Assembly: GCF_023701525.1 (NCBI RefSeq)
Contig: NZ_JAMQAW010000078.1
Coordinates: 1 to 50,515 of the forward strand
Direction of reading: 5' to 3'
DNA length: 50,515 bases
From: Streptomyces albipurpureus
GTDB taxonomy: Bacteria; Actinomycetota; Actinomycetes; Streptomycetales; Streptomycetaceae
The notes under the pieces were generated by a model. That model did not search any database and was not told the origin of the DNA. It saw only the letters and a list, made by a program, of their open reading frames with translations. Shown piece by piece: positions 8,484 to 17,563 of this stretch; the stretch's first letter is position 1; each line of letters opens with the position of its first letter. Position numbers and translations under genes: made by a program.

Positions 8484-9848
8484 TCAGCGTGTGGCGGTGG
8501 CGGACAGGGCGGCGTGGATGTCTGCGGCGACGCGGTGACCGGATCGCACGGCGCCGTCCATGTAGCCGTTCCAGATGGCAGCGGTCTCGGTGCCGGCCCA
8601 GTGGATGACGCCGACTGGCTCACGCAGCTGCGGACCGTAGGCCGTCCAGACGCCGGCGCCGAGGCGTCCGCCGTAGCAGCCCCGGCTGTACTCCTCGGCG
8701 CTCCAGTCCAGCTCCAGGTACTCCAGCGGCTCGGCGGCCTCGGGGCCGAAGAAGTTCACCAGACACTCCACCGCGACGGCACGCCGTGCCTCCGGGCTCG
8801 CCGCGCTCAGCCGGCGCGCGTGGGCGCCCTCGAAGAAGCCCGCCAGCACGCCGTGCCCAGACCCGTACGGGGTGTTGTCGGCGACGGCGGACAGCGCCCG
8901 GTCCGGGGCCGACACCAGGCCGCTGAGTCCGGCCTCGCGCCAGAACGGCCGGCCGTAGCGGACGTTGACCTTGATGACCGAGCCCATCGGGACCTGCTGC
9001 GTGAGCTGGTCGCGCAGCGCGGGCATCGCGGGTGAGTAGCGCAGCCGGCCGGCCAGGGTCGGCGGGAGTGTGACCACGACCTGGCGGGCGGCGACCTCGC
9101 CGCCCTCGTGGCGGACCACGGCACCGTCGGACGTGTGCGCGATCGAGTAGACGGGCGAGTAGAGCCGCACCGCCTCCCCCAGCGACCCTGCGAGCGCCTC
9201 GGAGATCAGGTGGGACCCGCCGACCACGCGGCGGTCCTGGGCGCAGCCTTCCAGGCCGAGCAGCATGTCGAGCATCCCGCCGGAGGCGGTGTAGAAGAGG
9301 AAGTGCAGCAGCGACATGTCGCGCGGCTCGGCGGCGAAGATGCCGGGCACGATGAACCGCCAGAAGGCCAGGGCATCCTCGTCCTCGGTGGCGTTGTGCA
9401 GCCAGGAGTGCAGGGTGATCGCATCCCAGTCGTGGGCCCCGGGCGCGGCCCACGGCTGCTCAAGGTCCAGCGTCGCCGCCATGGCTTCTAGTTCGGTCTT
9501 GGTCCGGATGAACTCCGCGGCTGCCTCGGGCGCCAGCCGCATCTCGCCCTCGCGGTACCGCCTGGCCTCACCGCCCCAGCTGAAGACGTGGTCACCGGCC
9601 GCGTACTGCGGGTAGGTCTTCAGACCGTAGGCGTCGCACAGGGCGAGCACCGCGTCCTGGGTTGGGCCCAGCCACTGGCCGCCTACCTCGACCAGGTGCC
9701 CGTCGGACATCACCTGGCCCGCGGTCCGACCGCCGACCCGGTCGCGGGCTTCCAGGACCACCACCCGATGCCCTCGGTCCGCTAGGTCCACCGCGGCGGT
9801 CAGGCCGGCTAGGCCCGCGCCGACAACAGCCACGTCAAGACGTTCCAT
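8484..9848 (-). CDS. Flavin monoamine oxidase family protein
   Basis: A 454-residue FAD amine oxidase. The N-terminus has the dinucleotide fold (VVGAGLAGLTAAVDLADRG) followed by VVLEARDRVGGRTAG. The C-terminus has the second FAD contact (IHWAGTETAAIWNGYMDGAV). Such enzymes oxidise primary amines to aldehydes with release of ammonia and H2O2. I use the ATG giving MERLDVAVVG, since the upstream 20 residues of open frame are not conserved. It is first gene of the operon with the permease and divergent from a TetR gene 175 bases away, which suggests amine-inducible control. Putrescine or a tyramine-like amine is plausible, but the substrate is undetermined. Confidence 0.92.
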   Translation of the reverse strand: MERLDVAVVGAGLAGLTAAVDLADRGHRVVVLEARDRVGGRTAGQVMSDGHLVEVGGQWLGPTQDAVLALCDAYGLKTYPQYAAGDHVFSWGGEARRYREGEMRLAPEAAAEFIRTKTELEAMAATLDLEQPWAAPGAHDWDAITLHSWLHNATEDEDALAFWRFIVPGIFAAEPRDMSLLHFLFYTASGGMLDMLLGLEGCAQDRRVVGGSHLISEALAGSLGEAVRLYSPVYSIAHTSDGAVVRHEGGEVAARQVVVTLPPTLAGRLRYSPAMPALRDQLTQQVPMGSVIKVNVRYGRPFWREAGLSGLVSAPDRALSAVADNTPYGSGHGVLAGFFEGAHARRLSAASPEARRAVAVECLVNFFGPEAAEPLEYLELDWSAEEYSRGCYGGRLGAGVWTAYGPQLREPVGVIHWAGTETAAIWNGYMDGAVRSGHRVAADIHAALSATATR

Positions 9849-9925
9849 CTGTGCGCTCCTCGTGATCGCGAGAGATTGTGATCGCCGACGTCCCCGGTGG
9901 CTCCTCACATCCGGGCAATTTCTCG

Positions 9926-9939
9926 GTCGGACGTCCGAC
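9926..9939. promoter_or_regulatory. Perfect 14-bp palindrome, probable operator of the adjacent TetR
   Basis: GTCGGACGTCCGAC is a perfect inverted repeat in the 175-base gap between the amine oxidase and the divergent TetR gene. Size, symmetry and position fit a TetR-type operator controlling both directions. It is unrelated in sequence to the AT-rich operator of the catabolic cluster. Confidence 0.6.
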
Positions 9940-10023
9940 TTTTAGGGAGATTGGCACGGTGGTGACCCGCACCACAAGAGGCGGACCGGATAATCTGCGG
10001 TAACGGGACGAAAGGCGGGGACG

Positions 10024-10647
10024 TTGGCAACGGTCTATGTGAAGGCGGACACACGGCGGCGGCAGCTGGTCACCGCGGCTCGGCGGGTACTCGCCCGGCA
10101 GGGTCTAGCCGGCGGCACGCTGCGTGCAGTCGCTGCCGAGGCAGGGGTGGCGCTGGGCACGGTGCACTACGCCTTTCCCAGCAAGGAGCAGTTGCTGCGT
10201 GCGGTGCTTGAGGACGTGGTGGAGGACATCTCGACCGTCCTCCGCGAGGCCTCCCAGGCCAGCACCGACCTGGAGTCCGGGATTCTCTCCGCCGCCCGCA
10301 CGGTCTGGTCCACGGTGATCAGGAGCGAACCCGACGAGCATCTGATGCAGTACGAACTGTCCATATGGGCACTGCGCACAGCCGGTATGGCGGAGCTGGC
10401 GCGGTGGCAGTACGACCGCTACCTGGATCTGATCACCACGCACTGGCAGCGGGTCGCCGCACGGGTCGGCGTCACCTTGTCGGTCCCCGCCGAGCAACTC
10501 GCCCGGTTGCAGCTCGCCGGCACTGACGGACTACTGCTTCAGTACCTCGTCTCCCACGACGCCCGGCGCAGCACGGCCGACCAGGAGACCCTCATCCGTC
10601 AGCTGGTGCGGTACGCAGACCCGCAGCCCGTAGCCCGGGAGCAGTGA
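10024..10647 (+). CDS. TetR-family regulator of the amine oxidase/permease operon
   Basis: A 207-residue protein with an N-terminal TetR helix-turn-helix at about residues 30-55 (LRAVAAEAGVALGTVHYAF) and a helical ligand-binding domain. The frame begins at TTG 10024, preceded by AAAGGCGG; a GTG 15 bases downstream is an alternative start. It is divergent from the amine oxidase, with a perfect palindrome between the two, so autoregulation and repression of the oxidase/permease operon are likely. The inducing ligand is probably the amine or its aldehyde (inference). Confidence 0.88.
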   Translation: MATVYVKADTRRRQLVTAARRVLARQGLAGGTLRAVAAEAGVALGTVHYAFPSKEQLLRAVLEDVVEDISTVLREASQASTDLESGILSAARTVWSTVIRSEPDEHLMQYELSIWALRTAGMAELARWQYDRYLDLITTHWQRVAARVGVTLSVPAEQLARLQLAGTDGLLLQYLVSHDARRSTADQETLIRQLVRYADPQPVAREQ

Positions 10648-11088
10648 CCCGGCGCCGGACACAGCGGACCCGCGCGGACGCGAGGTCCGCTGGTGCCGCC
10701 GGTGACGTGGAGGGGGCCAGCCAGCCCCTGGTGGCCAGGTACCCAGCAACCGCGGGACCGCGGCTGCCTCCTAGCCGTTCTTCAGGTCGCCCGGACACCC
10801 TGCGGCGACCGGGCATCCGGCCCCAGGGCGTTGACATGCCTGGCTGACCTGCGGTGGCGGTACGGCGTGCTGAGAGACTGCACAGGCTGAGCCTGTACGC
10901 CGCCTGCACGCCGGTTTCCCTCATCTGCGACCGGCGCCCGGGTGAGGACCGTTGTGAGGGCAGGGGCTTGTTGTGACGTCAACTCCGGCCGTAGCGCGCA
11001 TCCGCCGATCCGTCTTCGCCGCCCGGCGCACGCCGACAACCCTGGTCACGCCCATGGTGACCAGGGCTCGCAGGGTCTCCTGCCCGGC
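10648..11088. other. Convergent intergenic region
   Basis: About 440 bases between the end of the TetR gene and the end of the alcohol dehydrogenase gene, which converge here. I see no gene with conserved features. A 15-base palindrome (ACAGGCT-G-AGCCTGT) at 10882-10896 could be part of a terminator or a binding site. The region marks the left border of the catabolic cluster. Confidence 0.4.
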
Positions 11089-12165
11089 TCAGGCGATTTC
11101 GACGACCGTGCGCAGGGCCTCGCCGGTGTGCATCTGACGCAGGGCCTCGTTGATTCCGTCGAGCGGCACACGGTGGGTGATCATGGATTCCAGGTCGAGA
11201 CGCCCGGCCCGCCACAGGTCGATGACTTTCGCGTAGGTCTGGCGGACGTCGGTGCCGCCGTAGAACGAGGGCAGAATGCTCTTCTCGTTGCCGACCAGCT
11301 CGCCCATGCTGATGTCGGGGAAGTCCTGCTGTCCGCCGACGCCGACCAGGCAGACAGTGCCGCCGTTGCGTGCGGCGTTGTATGCGGCGCGCAGGGTGGC
11401 TGGTTTGCCGACGGCTTCGAAGGAGTAGTCGAAGCCGAAGCCGCCGGTGAGGCGTGCCTTCGCCTCCTTGACCGCTTCGGGGGCGACCGCGTCGGTGGCG
11501 CCGAACTCCAGTGCCCAGTCGCGCCGGTTGGGGATGGGGTCGACGGCGAGGATCCGCGCGGCGCCGGCAACCTTCGCGCCCTGGACGATGCTTATGCCCA
11601 CGCCGCCGAGTCCGATGACGGCCACGGAGGAACCCGGTGTCACCCGGGCGGTGTTGAGTGCTGCGCCGATGCCGGTGGTGACGCCGCAGCCGATCAGCGC
11701 GGCGACGTCATAGGGCAGGTCGTCCGGGATCGGGATCGCGGCGTAGGCGGCGATGACGGCCTCCTCGGCGAAGACGCCCTCGCCGAACATGCCGGATACG
11801 GCGGATCCATCGAGTTGGAAGTTGGGAGTGCGGAGATTGCCGAATCCGCTGCGGCACAGATGGCCGTCACCGGCCTTGCAGGACAGGCAGGTGTCGCATG
11901 GGGGCATCCAGCAGACGATAACCCGGTCTCCGGGCTTGACGTTGGTGACGCCCTCGCCGACCTCGACCACCTCGCCCGCGCCCTCGTGGCCGAGGACGCA
12001 GGGGGCGGGGTGGGGTACCAGCCCGTTCATGACCGAGAGGTCCGAGTGACACAGGCCGGCCCGGTGCATCCGCACCCGGACGCGTCCGGGGCCGAAGGAG
12101 ATGGCTTGCACGTCGACGATGTCCAGTGTCTCGTCGCCGGCCTTCCGGAGGATTGCAGCGCGCAT
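11089..12165 (-). CDS. Zinc-dependent alcohol dehydrogenase (MDR superfamily)
   Basis: A 358-residue medium-chain dehydrogenase. Catalytic zinc ligands appear as GLCHSDLSV (about residue 38) and GHEGAGEV. Structural zinc cysteines lie in CDTCLSCKAGDGHLC (about 90-104). The NAD fold is GLGGVGISIVQGAKVAGA (about 190). It would oxidise a primary, probably long-chain, alcohol to the aldehyde. It is the last gene of the minus-strand unit beginning at the enoyl-CoA hydratase (18388), 28 bases after the aldehyde dehydrogenase. Next to an alkyl sulfatase, the natural substrate is the alcohol the sulfatase releases (inference). Confidence 0.93.
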   Translation of the reverse strand: MRAAILRKAGDETLDIVDVQAISFGPGRVRVRMHRAGLCHSDLSVMNGLVPHPAPCVLGHEGAGEVVEVGEGVTNVKPGDRVIVCWMPPCDTCLSCKAGDGHLCRSGFGNLRTPNFQLDGSAVSGMFGEGVFAEEAVIAAYAAIPIPDDLPYDVAALIGCGVTTGIGAALNTARVTPGSSVAVIGLGGVGISIVQGAKVAGAARILAVDPIPNRRDWALEFGATDAVAPEAVKEAKARLTGGFGFDYSFEAVGKPATLRAAYNAARNGGTVCLVGVGGQQDFPDISMGELVGNEKSILPSFYGGTDVRQTYAKVIDLWRAGRLDLESMITHRVPLDGINEALRQMHTGEALRTVVEIA

Positions 12166-12193
12166 GGGGTTGGTTCTCCTCGGGTGGCGGGGG

Positions 12194-13657
12194 TCAGCCC
12201 TGGCGGGGCGGGATGGGCAGGTGAACGGTCTGGTACTCGAAGTAGGCGGCCAGGCCCTCGGGGCCGAACTCGCGGCCGATGCCGGAGTTCTTGAAGCCTC
12301 CGAATGGGGCGGTGGGGTCGAAGCGGAAGCCGTTGATGGTGAAGGTGCCGGTGCGGATCAGGCGGGCGAAGTGCTTGCCATGCTCGGCGTCGGCGGTGAA
12401 GACGGCGCCGGAGAGGCCGTATTCGGAGTCGTTGGCGATACGGACCGCGTCGTCCTCGGTCTCGTACTGGATGAGACAGACGACGGGTCCGAAGATCTCC
12501 TCGCGGGCGATCCGCATGTCGTTGGTCACGTCGCCGAAGAGGGTCGGCTCCACGTACCAGCCGGTCGTCCGGTTGGCTGGGGTTCCGCCGCCGGTCAGAA
12601 GCTTGGCGCCCTCTTCCTGGCCGATGCGGATGTAGTCCAGGACCCGCTGTTGCTGGGTGCGGGTGACCATCGGGCCGACGACGGTGGCGGGGTCCGTCGG
12701 GTCGCCGACCTTCAGTGCGCCGAACGCCGCGGTGAGCCCGGCGGCGACCTCGTCGTAACGCGAGGCGGGCGCGAGAACGCGGGTGAGGGCGACGCACGCC
12801 TGACCGCTGTTGGTGGCACAGGTGGCACCGACGATGACGCGCAGCGCCGTGTCGAGGTTGGCGTCCTCCAGGATGATGGCGGCGGACTTGCCGCCGAGTT
12901 CCAGGGAGACCCTGGTGAGGTTCTGGGCTGCGGCGGCCATGACGGCTTTGCCCCCGCCGACCGAGCCGGTGAAGGCGACCTTGTCGATACCGGGGTGGGC
13001 GGCGAGGTAGGCGCTGGTCTCGCGGTCAGCCGGCAGTACGGAGAGCACGCCCTCGGGCAGCCCCGCCTGCTCGCAGATCTCCGCCAGCAGATAGGAGTCG
13101 AGCGGGGTTTCGGGTGAGGGCTTCAGTACGACGGTGCAGCCGGCGAGCAGGGCGGGGGCGAGCTTGCCGGCGATGGTGAATTGGGGGACGTTCCACGGAG
13201 TGATGGCGGCGACCACTCCGACGGGTTGACGTCGTACCAGCATGGGGCCCGTGAGCCCTTGGCGTTCCTCCTCCAGGGGCAGCTGCGCGGCGGAGGCCAG
13301 CGCGGCGCCGAAGATCGCGATCGCGGAGAGGGCCTGACCACGCACCGAGAAGCTGATCGGCGAGCCGTTCTGCAGGGTGATCAGTTCTGCCATCTCTTGA
13401 TGGCGCGCGAGCAGGGCGTCCTTGATCCGAGTGACGGTCTCGGCGCGCTCGGCGACGGTCAGCCGTGGCCAGGGGCCGTGGTCAAATGCCTCGCGGGCGG
13501 CGGCCACCGCCTTGTTCACGTCCTTCGGGCCGGCATGCGGGACACGGCCGACGATCTGCTCGGTCACGGGCGAGACCACCTCGATGGTCTCGCCGCCGGC
13601 GGGCTCGACCCACTGTCCGCCGATGAAGAGCTTGCCGTGTTCGATGATCTGCGCCAT
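12194..13657 (-). CDS. NAD(P)-dependent aldehyde dehydrogenase
   Basis: A 487-residue ALDH of normal length. Visible motifs are ITPWNVPQF and the NAD-binding VVLKPSPETPLDSY (about 150-190), FTGSVGGGKAV, the general-base region LELGGKSAAIILEDA, and the nucleophile block NSGQACVALTRVL with the active-site cysteine. FGGFKNSGIGREFG is near the C-terminus. ATG at 13657 gives the conserved start (LFIGGQWVEP). It oxidises the aldehyde from the alcohol dehydrogenase to the carboxylic acid that the ligase upstream would activate. It sits 38 bases after the sulfatase gene in the same operon. Confidence 0.95.
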   Translation of the reverse strand: MAQIIEHGKLFIGGQWVEPAGGETIEVVSPVTEQIVGRVPHAGPKDVNKAVAAAREAFDHGPWPRLTVAERAETVTRIKDALLARHQEMAELITLQNGSPISFSVRGQALSAIAIFGAALASAAQLPLEEERQGLTGPMLVRRQPVGVVAAITPWNVPQFTIAGKLAPALLAGCTVVLKPSPETPLDSYLLAEICEQAGLPEGVLSVLPADRETSAYLAAHPGIDKVAFTGSVGGGKAVMAAAAQNLTRVSLELGGKSAAIILEDANLDTALRVIVGATCATNSGQACVALTRVLAPASRYDEVAAGLTAAFGALKVGDPTDPATVVGPMVTRTQQQRVLDYIRIGQEEGAKLLTGGGTPANRTTGWYVEPTLFGDVTNDMRIAREEIFGPVVCLIQYETEDDAVRIANDSEYGLSGAVFTADAEHGKHFARLIRTGTFTINGFRFDPTAPFGGFKNSGIGREFGPEGLAAYFEYQTVHLPIPPRQG

Positions 13658-13695
13658 GTGTTGTCTGAGCTCCTCGGATAGCAGGTGGCGGGTGG

Positions 13696-15573
13696 TCACG
13701 GCAGGACGATGGGGAAGGTGGCGCTCGGCTGCTCCAGCAGGTCCTGGAAGGTGGCGAGCGTGCCCGCGTCGCCGTCCAGCTCGATCGCTCCGGCGGCGAC
13801 CGCGTCGGTGAAGGAAGTGCGCCCGGCCAGGATCCGGTCGAGCCCGGGGCGTTCCAGGCCGAGGGTGAGCCGGGGCTTCTCCCCGCCGGGCGCGTCCCCA
13901 CGCAACGGGGTGAGGACGCCGTTGCCGAGCAGCAGCGTCCACACCTCGCCCGTGTCCGAGAACTCCCAGCGCATCAGCAGCCGGTGGGCGGCGGCGCGGG
14001 GCCCATCCACGCACACGGCCAGGCTCTGGAACACCTGGCGCGTGGTGAGGGCTGCGATCATGTCGATGCTGCCGAGGGTGAGGCCGGGTCTTACCGGGGG
14101 CCGGTCGTACGGGGCACGCAACTCTTTCGCTCCGGTGAGGTAGAAGTTGCGCCAGGTGCCGTTCTCCTGTGCGTACCCCAGCCGTTCGTAGGTGGTGGCC
14201 AACAGCTCCCGGGCCTCGGTGTTCGAGGGTTCGGCGAAGACCACGTGGTTGAGTACCTCGGCGACCCAGCGGAGATCGCCTTCCTCGGCCGAGATCCGGG
14301 CCTTGGCCAGGACGGCATCGGTGCCGCCCATGTACGCCACGTAACGCTTGGCCCGCTCGACCGGCGGATGCTGCCACAGATGGGCGGGGTTGCCGTCGAA
14401 CCAGCCCATGTAGCGCTGGTAGACCGCTTTGACGTTGTGGCTGAGCGAGCCGTAGTAGCCGCGGACGCTCCAGGAGCGGGCCAGCTCGGCTGGAAACTCG
14501 GTGAGTTCCTCGGCGATCTCCGCACCGGTCAGGCCGCGGTTCATCAGGCGTACGGTCTGGTCGTGGAGGTAGGCGTAGGCGTCACGCTGCTCGGTGAGGA
14601 TGCGCCGGACGTTGTCGCGGCCCCAGGTCGGCCAGTGGTGGGAGCCGATCAGCACCTCGGCGTCATCGAAGAGCTGGAGGGATTCGGTGATGGAGGAGGC
14701 CCAGGCGTGGGCGTCGCGGACGAGTGCTCCGCGAAGGGTGAGCACGTTGTGCAGGGTGTGGGTGACGTTCTCCGCGATCAGCAGGACCTGGTGGTCGGGC
14801 AGTGCCAGGTTCATCTCGCTCGGCGCCTCGGTGTCGGGCGTGAGTTGGAAGACGAACCGCACGCCGTCCAGGGTGAGTTCCTGGCCTGTGGCCTCCACGG
14901 TGGCTGTCGGCGGAATGAGGCCGAAGGTGCCACGGGACATGGCTTGGGCCAGTCCGAAGCCGACCATGCCGCGAGGGCTGGCGGGGAGTGTCGCCCCGTA
15001 CATGTAGACCGCGCGGCGACGCACGGCCGGTCCGGCGAAGATGTTCTCGCTGACCGCGTGCTCCATGAATTCCGCGGGCGCCACGATCTCGCACTCCCCC
15101 GCGGCGACCGTGCGTGGATCGGTGACACCGTGCACGCCGCCGAAGTGGTCACCGTGGCTGTGGGTGTAGACCACAGCTCTGACCGGGCGGTCGCCGCGGT
15201 TGCGGTGGTACAGCTCCATGGCGGCCGCGGCGGTCTCCTTGGAACACAGCGGGTCGATCGCCACCACCCCGGTGTCGCCCTCCACCAGAGTCATGTTGGA
15301 GCCGTCCAGGCCGCGCGCCTGGTAGATCCCCGGTACGACCTCGAACAGGCCCTGGTGGGCGTTGAGCTGTCCGATCCGCCACAGGTTCGGGTGGACCGTC
15401 TCTGGGCAGTCCTGCTCCAGAAAGCCCCAGCGGTCGTTGTCCCAGATCACGCGTCCCCGGCTGTTGCGGATCACGCAGGACTCGAACCGGTCGACCAGGC
15501 CGCGGGTCGCGTCGGCGAAGTCGGTGTGGTCGTCCCCGTCGGGGCCCGGGGAAGGGACGTCGGCGGTGTTCAT
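13696..15573 (-). CDS. sdsA: SdsA-type alkyl sulfatase (metallo-beta-lactamase fold with C-terminal SCP2-like domain)
   Basis: A 625-residue enzyme of the SdsA1/BDS1 family. Zinc ligands appear in YTHSHGDHFGG (H138, H140, D142, H143), with further ligand segments LIAENVTHTLHN and VLIGSHHWPTWGRDN. A dimerisation domain with AHLWQHPPVERAKRYV follows, and the last 110 or so residues form the SCP2-like domain that binds the alkyl chain. The family hydrolyses primary (some members secondary) alkyl sulfate esters such as dodecyl sulfate to alcohol and sulfate. Unlike secreted relatives, this protein shows no signal peptide at the N-terminus (MNTADVPSPGPDGDDHTDF), so it should be cytoplasmic and would need an importer. 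Its operon partners are exactly the next steps. Confidence 0.93.
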   Translation of the reverse strand: MNTADVPSPGPDGDDHTDFADATRGLVDRFESCVIRNSRGRVIWDNDRWGFLEQDCPETVHPNLWRIGQLNAHQGLFEVVPGIYQARGLDGSNMTLVEGDTGVVAIDPLCSKETAAAAMELYHRNRGDRPVRAVVYTHSHGDHFGGVHGVTDPRTVAAGECEIVAPAEFMEHAVSENIFAGPAVRRRAVYMYGATLPASPRGMVGFGLAQAMSRGTFGLIPPTATVEATGQELTLDGVRFVFQLTPDTEAPSEMNLALPDHQVLLIAENVTHTLHNVLTLRGALVRDAHAWASSITESLQLFDDAEVLIGSHHWPTWGRDNVRRILTEQRDAYAYLHDQTVRLMNRGLTGAEIAEELTEFPAELARSWSVRGYYGSLSHNVKAVYQRYMGWFDGNPAHLWQHPPVERAKRYVAYMGGTDAVLAKARISAEEGDLRWVAEVLNHVVFAEPSNTEARELLATTYERLGYAQENGTWRNFYLTGAKELRAPYDRPPVRPGLTLGSIDMIAALTTRQVFQSLAVCVDGPRAAAHRLLMRWEFSDTGEVWTLLLGNGVLTPLRGDAPGGEKPRLTLGLERPGLDRILAGRTSFTDAVAAGAIELDGDAGTLATFQDLLEQPSATFPIVLP

Positions 15574-15683
15574 GGCTCTCCTTGTGCTGACACGGTGCGC
15601 AGGCGCGAGCGGACGGTGGGCATCCGCCACTGCACCTCCCCGTCGGCGGCGCGGCGCGGGGGTGCCCTCGGCGGCGGGGTTCC

Positions 15684-17525
15684 TCAACGGGCCGCGGATG
15701 CCGCGCGGTCCTGCGGACGGGTGTAGAGCGCCTCGATCTCCTTGGCGTATTTGTCGGTGACCGCCTTGCGTCGCACCTTCATCGTGGCCGTCAGCTCGTC
15801 GCTGTTGGCCTCCCAGAACACGGGCAGGATGGTGAAGTTGCGGACCTGCTCCACGCGGGCCAGTCGGGTGTTGCCCTGGGCGACGCCTTCCTCGACTGCG
15901 GCATGGACCTCCGGGTCGCGTGCGAGAGACTCCGGGCCGCGGCCGGCGAGCCCGTGGGCTGCGGCGAAGGTGCGGGCCTCCTCGGGGTCGAGGGTGATCA
16001 GGGCGGTCACATGGGGGCGGGTGTCGCCGATCGCGACGATGGACCCGATCAGCGGGCACTCCAACTTCACGGAGTTCTCGATGTGCGAGGGCGCCATGTT
16101 CTTGCCTGACGAGTTGATGATCACGTCCTTCTTGCGGTCCACGATGCGCACATAGCCCTCGGTGTCGATGGTGGCGACGTCGCCGGTGTGCAGCCAGCCG
16201 TCCGCGTCGACGGCCTCGGCCGTCTTCGCGGGGTCGTTGCGGTAGCCGCGCATCACTCCCGGGCTGCGGAGCAGTAGTTCGCCGTCTGGGGCGAGCCGGA
16301 CCTCCACACCGTGCCTGACCTGGCCGACGGTCCCCGGCCGGCGTTTGCCCGGCATGTTCGCCACCCCCGCCGCTGCGGTCTCGGTCATGCCCCAGACCTC
16401 GCACAGCGGCACGCCCAGCGCCATGAAAAACTCCAGGGCCTCCGGTGCGATCGGGGCGCCGCCGGAGGTGGTCACCCACATCCTGTCGAGGCCGAACTCC
16501 TCGCGGATCGGCCGGAGAACCTGCTCGTCGGCGAGTGCGAGTTGCTCTCGCTCCGATGGGGGCAGAGGGGTGCCGGCCACTTCCGCGCGGGCCTGTGCGG
16601 TGCCCAGCCGCAGCGCCTGGTCGATCCGGTCCTTGGACTGTCCTGGCCTGGTCGCCAGGGCCTGCTCGATCTGCGCCTTGATCTTGTACCAGATCATGGG
16701 CACGCCCATGAACCCGGTGGGGTGCACCTCTCGCAGGGCCTGGATCACGGCCCTGCCGTCGCGCACGGTGGTGACCATGGATCCGGTCGACATCGGACCG
16801 TAGTGGGCCGACCAGCGATTGGCGAGGTTGGCGTCGGGCAGGTACGAGACCATGCTGCCGCGGAGGTCTGAGCTGCCCGTGATCTCCGCCTGCGCGGTCA
16901 TGTTGCTGCTCAGCGAGAAAAGGAGGTTGCCGTGGGTCAGCTCGACTCCCTTCGGGGCCCCGGTGGTACCCGAGGTGAAGATGAGGGTGAGCAGGTCGTC
17001 GCGGGTGACCGCCTGCCACGCGGCGTCGAAGTCGAAGGCTGAGCAGCCCCCAAGGGACTCAAGGTCGGCGAGGCAGACGACACCCTCCGTCTCCGCGTCG
17101 ACGCAGACGACGGTTTCGACGCCGGTTTGCTCGCCGGCCGCGCGTACCCTGTCGAGGAACTGCTCCTCGCAGACGACGACATCGTTCTCCGCGATGGAGA
17201 ACAGGTAGCCGATCTGGTCGGCCGGATAGGTGTTGTAGATCGAGAACGACGCGGCCCCGAGGTGCATCAGCGCCGCGTCGACCAGGTGGAACTCCGGGCG
17301 GTTGGTGAGCATCAGGGCGACGGTGCTGTGCCGGCCCACGCCGAGCGAGGCGAGCCCGGCCGCGATCCGGCGGACCCGCTGGTCGTACTGGCTCCAGGTG
17401 AGGGTCACCGTGCCGTCCGACGAGCGCAGTGCGATCTCGTCGGGTCCGGCGGCTACCGTGGCCTGGAAGACCTGGCAGAGACTCGCCGCCTCCGCCACCT
17501 GTCCGGGTGACATCATGTCGGACAC
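15684..17525 (-). CDS. fadD: Long-chain acyl-CoA synthetase (FadD15/ACSL type)
   Basis: A 613-residue adenylate-forming ligase. It has the AMP-binding P-loop (LIFTSGTTGAPKGVELTH), the adenine motif WGMTETAAAG, GWLHTGDVATID, and the hinge DRKKDVIINSSGKNMAPSHI typical of the long FadD15/ACSL branch. It activates a fatty acid to acyl-CoA using ATP. GTG at 17525 is chosen for the GAAAGG ribosome site 8 bases upstream; an ATG lies three codons in. It is second in its operon, 38 bases after the enoyl-CoA hydratase. The acid is probably that made by the downstream sulfatase-alcohol-aldehyde series. Confidence 0.94.
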   Translation of the reverse strand: MSDMMSPGQVAEAASLCQVFQATVAAGPDEIALRSSDGTVTLTWSQYDQRVRRIAAGLASLGVGRHSTVALMLTNRPEFHLVDAALMHLGAASFSIYNTYPADQIGYLFSIAENDVVVCEEQFLDRVRAAGEQTGVETVVCVDAETEGVVCLADLESLGGCSAFDFDAAWQAVTRDDLLTLIFTSGTTGAPKGVELTHGNLLFSLSSNMTAQAEITGSSDLRGSMVSYLPDANLANRWSAHYGPMSTGSMVTTVRDGRAVIQALREVHPTGFMGVPMIWYKIKAQIEQALATRPGQSKDRIDQALRLGTAQARAEVAGTPLPPSEREQLALADEQVLRPIREEFGLDRMWVTTSGGAPIAPEALEFFMALGVPLCEVWGMTETAAAGVANMPGKRRPGTVGQVRHGVEVRLAPDGELLLRSPGVMRGYRNDPAKTAEAVDADGWLHTGDVATIDTEGYVRIVDRKKDVIINSSGKNMAPSHIENSVKLECPLIGSIVAIGDTRPHVTALITLDPEEARTFAAAHGLAGRGPESLARDPEVHAAVEEGVAQGNTRLARVEQVRNFTILPVFWEANSDELTATMKVRRKAVTDKYAKEIEALYTRPQDRAASAAR

Positions 17526-17563
17526 GTTCAGCCTTTCTTCGTTCGAGGGGCGCTGACGCCGGG

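Noticed and set aside
10942..12294. 450-residue plus-strand open frame
   Set aside because: Complement of the zinc alcohol dehydrogenase. No conserved motifs; composition is typical of antisense GC-rich frames.
12194..14377. Longer 727-residue reading of the aldehyde dehydrogenase
   Set aside because: The upstream 240 codons are the shadow of the alkyl sulfatase; ATG 13657 gives the family start.
13984..15726. 580-residue plus-strand open frame
   Set aside because: Antisense to the alkyl sulfatase, whose zinc motifs and codon bias show the true strand.
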